Shown here piece after piece: positions 42,595 through 45,335 of a stretch of DNA of 45,335 nt (its first letter is position 1; every line of letters starts with the position of its first letter). Made by a program: the position numbers and the translations under genes. Below the pieces are notes generated by a model. The model ran no database searches. It worked only from the letters and a program-made list of their open reading frames with translations, and was not told the origin of the DNA. This DNA comes from Pantoea sp. 18069 (GTDB lineage Bacteria > Pseudomonadota > Gammaproteobacteria > Burkholderiales > Burkholderiaceae_C): the NCBI RefSeq assembly GCF_902706035.1, contig NZ_CACSJA010000039.1:1-45335 (forward strand). Reading direction: 5' to 3'.

Positions 42595-43965
42595 ATGACT
42601 TCCCCTTTCCTATCGCCCCGCCACGAAGCGTTGCTTCGCCTGGTCATTGCCGCCGGCGAGCCCGTACAGCCGCGTTCACTGGAGCAAGCCCTAGAGGCCT
42701 CTCGCCCGACCATCAACCGAACTTTGCGAGACCTCCTGACCAATGGCTTTCTGGAAAAGCTGGGAAACGGCCGGTCCACACGCTATGCGGCCACGGATGC
42801 GGCGAAGGCGGCATTGGGCAGCGAGCCCTCTGCCGCCCCCATACCAGCGGGGCCTGGTCTGCTGCGGTGGTCGCCAGCGACAATGCCTTTGATCGAAACG
42901 CTTCGCGCGCCTCTGGGAACCCGTACCCCGGTGGGCTACGAAAGCAGTTTTGTAGGCAGCTACATCCCGAACCAATCCAGCTTGCTGCCTCCGCAATTGG
43001 CCACGGACTTGTTCAACGCCGGCCGCAGCCGAAACCAGCTGCCGGCGGGAACCTATGTCCGCGAAGTCCTGGAGCAACTGCTCATAGACTTGTCCTGGTC
43101 ATCATCGCGCCTGGAGGGCAACAACAAGAGCTTGCTCGATACCAAAGCGCTTTTTGAGCATGCAGAGCAAGAGGGCCCCCTTGACGAAGACACCTTGATG
43201 CTGCTCAACCACAAGAACGCCATCGAGTTCATGGTCGATGCCGTGCCGACAGAGGGCATCACCGTGCTAATCATCGTCGACCTGCAAGCAAAATTGATGA
43301 AGGACCTCTTGAAGGACTCGCGGGACATCGGCAGTATCCGCCAGCGCGTGGTGAACATCGATGGCTCAGTCTATTCGCCAAGCAACATTCCCGTGCTCCT
43401 GGAAGAAACGTTGATGTCCATCATCGACAAGGTCCGCCACATACGCAATCCAGTGGAGGCCGCATTCTTCCTTTGGGTCAACCTGGCCTACCTCCAGCCT
43501 TTTGCGGATGGCAACAAACGCACGAGTCGCCTCAGCGCCAACATGCCGCTCATGCTGTACAACTGCGCGCCCCTGTCCTTCCTGGACGTGGAGCGCTCGG
43601 ACTATGCGACAGCCATGCTCGGTATCTACGAACAACGCAACGTCGCCGCGGCAGTGGAGCTCTTTGAATTCATCTACCGGCGCTCCATTCAGAAGTACAG
43701 CGTGCTGCGCGCCTCCCTGGCCGCGCCAGATCCGCTTCGAACGCGGTACCGGCAGGCCCTCAATGAACTCATGCAGTTCGTCATCTTCTATGGCCGCACG
43801 CTGGAAGAAGCTTTCGCGGAAGTGCGTGTGGACACCGCTGACCTGGCGGCTTTGCGCATCATTGCAAACACCGAACTGGACCATATGGAGCAATACAACT
43901 GCGCCCGCTACAACCTCGCGCGCGGCATGACGCAGAAATGGATAGATGCCGGACGGCCCAGGTAG
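42595..43965 (+). CDS. Fic-domain protein with N-terminal winged helix, active-site His replaced by Gln
   Basis: This is a 456-residue protein. Residues ~8-65 form a winged helix (EALLRLVIAAGEPVQPRSLEQALEASRPTINRTLRDLLTNGFLEKLGNGRSTRY). An inhibitory-type motif, S170-x-x-x-E174-G-N, precedes the Fic core, as in class II Fic proteins with the inhibitory helix before the core. The core motif is Q301-PFADGNKRTSR instead of HxFx(D/E)GNxRxxR: the catalytic His is Gln. The Lys after Asn recalls Doc (NKR). AMPylation by the usual mechanism is doubtful; a regulatory, altered-chemistry or de-AMPylating role is possible. It is preceded by repeated boxes that suggest autoregulation. Confidence 0.85.
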   Translation: MTSPFLSPRHEALLRLVIAAGEPVQPRSLEQALEASRPTINRTLRDLLTNGFLEKLGNGRSTRYAATDAAKAALGSEPSAAPIPAGPGLLRWSPATMPLIETLRAPLGTRTPVGYESSFVGSYIPNQSSLLPPQLATDLFNAGRSRNQLPAGTYVREVLEQLLIDLSWSSSRLEGNNKSLLDTKALFEHAEQEGPLDEDTLMLLNHKNAIEFMVDAVPTEGITVLIIVDLQAKLMKDLLKDSRDIGSIRQRVVNIDGSVYSPSNIPVLLEETLMSIIDKVRHIRNPVEAAFFLWVNLAYLQPFADGNKRTSRLSANMPLMLYNCAPLSFLDVERSDYATAMLGIYEQRNVAAAVELFEFIYRRSIQKYSVLRASLAAPDPLRTRYRQALNELMQFVIFYGRTLEEAFAEVRVDTADLAALRIIANTELDHMEQYNCARYNLARGMTQKWIDAGRPR

Positions 43966-44110
43966 CCTGGTCAGGGAGCTTGCCTCCATGCGCAAGACAG
44001 GATGCTGCTCCAGGAGAAGCCGCTCAAACGCCAGCACGCGGAAACTGTGTAGCGATAGAGCTGCTCATGAACGAACAACCCATTGTTTTTGACGTGATCT
44101 TGCCCCGTCC

Positions 44111-44407
44111 TCAGCGCATGGCGTCACGCGCAATGCGTGCCACGCCCAGCTTGAGACCCACCATCCCGAAAATGCGATTCATCGTCGCCACGCTGCCTTC
44201 GCTGCGCTCCTGCTCGATGTCCTGCAGCGTGCGATAGGCCACGCCGGAGAGCTTGGCCATCTCGGCGGTGGTCAGCCGCATCGTCTTTCTCAGATGCCGC
44301 ACGGCCTCGGGCAATGACCACTCTGGATGGGACAGCACGTCTTCCACGGCCTGCTGGCGCAGTTCCAGTTGCTCGACAATAGAAAGAGGGTTGAAACGCT
44401 TATCCAT
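44111..44407 (-). CDS. HipB-like XRE-family antitoxin/regulator
   Basis: This is a 98-residue protein with a helix-turn-helix of the Xre type in the middle: AVRHLRKTMRLTTAEMAKLSGVAYRTLQDIEQERSEGSVATMNRIFGMVGLKLGV. This matches regulators partnered with HipA-like kinases. It begins 5 bases after the stop of the HipA-N-like gene on the same strand, so the order is toxin fragment then regulator, the reverse of E. coli hipBA. The start is ATG 44407; longer open frame upstream overlaps the partner. Confidence 0.82.
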   Translation of the reverse strand: MDKRFNPLSIVEQLELRQQAVEDVLSHPEWSLPEAVRHLRKTMRLTTAEMAKLSGVAYRTLQDIEQERSEGSVATMNRIFGMVGLKLGVARIARDAMR

Positions 44408-44412
44408 GCTAA

Positions 44413-44841
44413 TCAGGCCAGAGCCGCAAGTTCGCGCGCACGCGCCAGGAGGCTGGGACGCAGCCACGCGGCCGCTTCCTTGACGCGCAGGTTGCCGATG
44501 GGATTGCCCGATCCGGCCAGGAGCAAGGGCCAATCGGCGACCTCGCCCGCCGTTGGCGACTGCCTGATGCGCCGCAGCAGTTCCTGGCGGCCAAAACCCT
44601 GGGGCAGCAGATCGATGAGAAACACCGGCCAATGCGGCAGCTGCAGCGGCTCCAGGCCCACGGGCCAGCGCGCACACAGCGCATGTGCGTCATTGGCCCC
44701 GATGTGCTCGAACGCCCAGTCCACCGCGTAGCCCGCATAGGACTTGGCCTTCCAGCCTTCGTTTTCCGCGCCATGCAAGCGGACGCTGGCCACATCATGC
44801 CAAGCGCCGTGCGCATGTAACTGTAGGGTGCAATGGCTCAT
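44413..44841 (-). CDS. HipA N-terminal-domain protein lacking the kinase domain
   Basis: This is a 142-residue protein matching only the N-terminal subdomain of HipA-family Ser/Thr kinases: GYAVDWAFEHIGANDAHALCARWPVGLEPLQLPHWPVFLIDLLPQGFGRQELLRRI, then LLAGSGNPIGNLRVKEAA. Intact HipA proteins are ~400-440 residues; the ATP-binding and catalytic parts are absent. It ends cleanly 5 bases before the HipB-like start. It may be the remnant of an internally deleted hipA, or a HipS-like small subunit as in HipBST systems, where the kinase is separate; no kinase gene is next to it here. Start ATG 44841; GTG 44847 is possible. Confidence 0.7.
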   Translation of the reverse strand: MSHCTLQLHAHGAWHDVASVRLHGAENEGWKAKSYAGYAVDWAFEHIGANDAHALCARWPVGLEPLQLPHWPVFLIDLLPQGFGRQELLRRIRQSPTAGEVADWPLLLAGSGNPIGNLRVKEAAAWLRPSLLARARELAALA

Positions 44842-44906
44842 TTGCACGGAATTTTAGCAAAAATACATGCTTTCATTCATTTTATTCGTATATTTTTTCG
44901 TGCAAA
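44841..44906 (-). promoter_or_regulatory. Candidate operator of the HipA-N/HipB pair
   Basis: TTTGCACG (44841-44848) and CGTGCAAA (44899-44906) are perfect 8-base inverted arms 50 bases apart, bracketing the very AT-rich promoter region and touching the start codon of the HipA-N gene. Distant paired half-sites of this kind fit looping or dual binding by a HipB-like dimer. Confidence 0.4.
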
Positions 44907-45021
44907 TAGCTTCACGCCCTCTATCCGAGCACTGATGAACATCAGCACAGCAACTTCGCCGGTATTGATGCCACCGCTTGCTGGCGAAATCACGCTGACG
45001 CAGTACCATGCGGACGCACCT

Positions 45022-45200
45022 CTAGGCGGTACGCACTATTCGCTCTACTTTGACAAAGCGATGTACACCGTGTGCCAAGGGCCGAAACTTGCAGCCATTG
45101 CTGGCCATGTAGGCCAGGGCGTTGAGAAAGCGGTAATGGCTGATGCGCACACTGTCGCGTCGCAGTGGCAGCAGATGGCGCGGGAGCGCCTCGCCGCCAT
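45022..45200 (-). mobile_element. N-terminal fragment of an IS5-family transposase
   Basis: On the - strand the frame reads RISHYRFLNALAYMASNGCKFR, which matches the conserved N-terminal block of small IS5-family transposases (ISNYRVLNAILYxAEHGCKWR). The next block appears in another frame as FGPWHTVYIALSK followed by a stop. The fragment is therefore frameshifted and cut off. It lies directly downstream of a separate transposase C-terminus. Bases 44907-45021 show nothing recognisable apart from the AT-rich promoter edge. Confidence 0.65.
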
Positions 45201-45217
45201 TTGCCCTCAGAACGTGT

Positions 45218-45335
45218 TCAAAGTCTTTTGAGCAAGAGCGCCAGGAATGCCAGATGCAGGAACTGCAAGCTGGTATTGATCCGGCGCTCGCAGTTCTTCC
45301 ACAATCGCCGATTCTTTTCCAGCCACGCAAAGCTG
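45218..45335 (-). mobile_element. C-terminal end of an IS5-family transposase (continues past the window)
   Basis: On the - strand the frame FAWLEKNRRLWKNCER, followed by TSLQFLHLAFLALLLKRL and TGA at 45220-45218, is the conserved C-terminus of IS5-family transposases, with the last catalytic-site region FAWLEKNRRL. The gene runs off the right edge of the window. It may be an intact element whose right end lies between 45195 and 45218. Confidence 0.75.

Noticed and set aside
44935..45231. 98-codon + strand frame at the right end
   Set aside because: About half of it is antisense to the IS5 transposase fragment, and no family or ribosome site was recognised. It may be chance.

Overview
The window is GC-rich, densely packed bacterial DNA that reads like a beta-proteobacterium of the Burkholderiales, most likely Comamonadaceae (Comamonas/Acidovorax/Delftia-like). 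Evidence for this is five Bug-family solute receptors, two Gram-negative trimeric porins, three CaiB/BaiF CoA-transferase genes, a PrpR-type activator and aromatic-acid genes. It looks like an accessory catabolic region, with toxin-antitoxin-like modules and transposon scars at its joints. No tRNA, rRNA or CRISPR array was recognised. The family calls come from reading the translations and were not confirmed by database search.

Layout. 1-1308: the end of a 4-hydroxy-2-oxovalerate aldolase (meta-cleavage pathway) and a flavin reductase fused to a MarR-like domain. 1357-5629: two Bug/porin pairs facing each other (Bug-porin on +, porin-Bug on -), separated by a run of hairpins; the second Bug gene carries an apparent Trp-to-TGA change near its end. 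5918-16344: a nine-gene + strand operon (MmgE/PrpD, ThDP enzyme, HMG-CoA-lyase-like, acyl-CoA dehydrogenase, two-subunit MaoC hydratase, double CoA-transferase, isochorismatase-like, TetR). It looks like an unassigned CoA-dependent acid degradation pathway. 16912-18733 (-): a translationally coupled Phd/YefM-like antitoxin, degenerate PIN protein and patatin phospholipase, with repeat operators. This is the best candidate for an undescribed toxin or defence module.

18941-24720 (-): a gentisate cluster (FAH-family hydrolase, gentisate dioxygenase, Bug receptor, 3-hydroxybenzoate 6-hydroxylase-like monooxygenase, aldehyde dehydrogenase). It is divergent from 24892-27980 (+), which holds an IclR regulator, a CoA-transferase and a tandem hotdog thioesterase. 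The IclR promoter and the distant porin promoter share the same spaced dyad, GTTCTA-N25-TAGAAC. 28019-28691 is a scar of an IS630 transposase and a DJ-1/PfpI gene remnant. 28695-33736 (-): CoA-transferase, HMG-CoA lyase, Bug, isocitrate-lyase/PEP-mutase-family enzyme and Bug, divergent from a PrpR-type regulator (33902-35863).

35916-39519: a stand-alone acetolactate synthase large subunit divergent from an Lrp/AsnC regulator, then a BigR-like ArsR repressor with two YeeE/YedE sulfur-transport genes. 39545-41064 is a metal P-type ATPase pseudogene. 41220-42395 is a DUF4010 membrane protein. The right end (42495-45335) holds a Fic protein whose active-site His is Gln, preceded by a repeat operator, then a HipA N-terminal stub with a HipB-like regulator, and pieces of IS5-family transposases.
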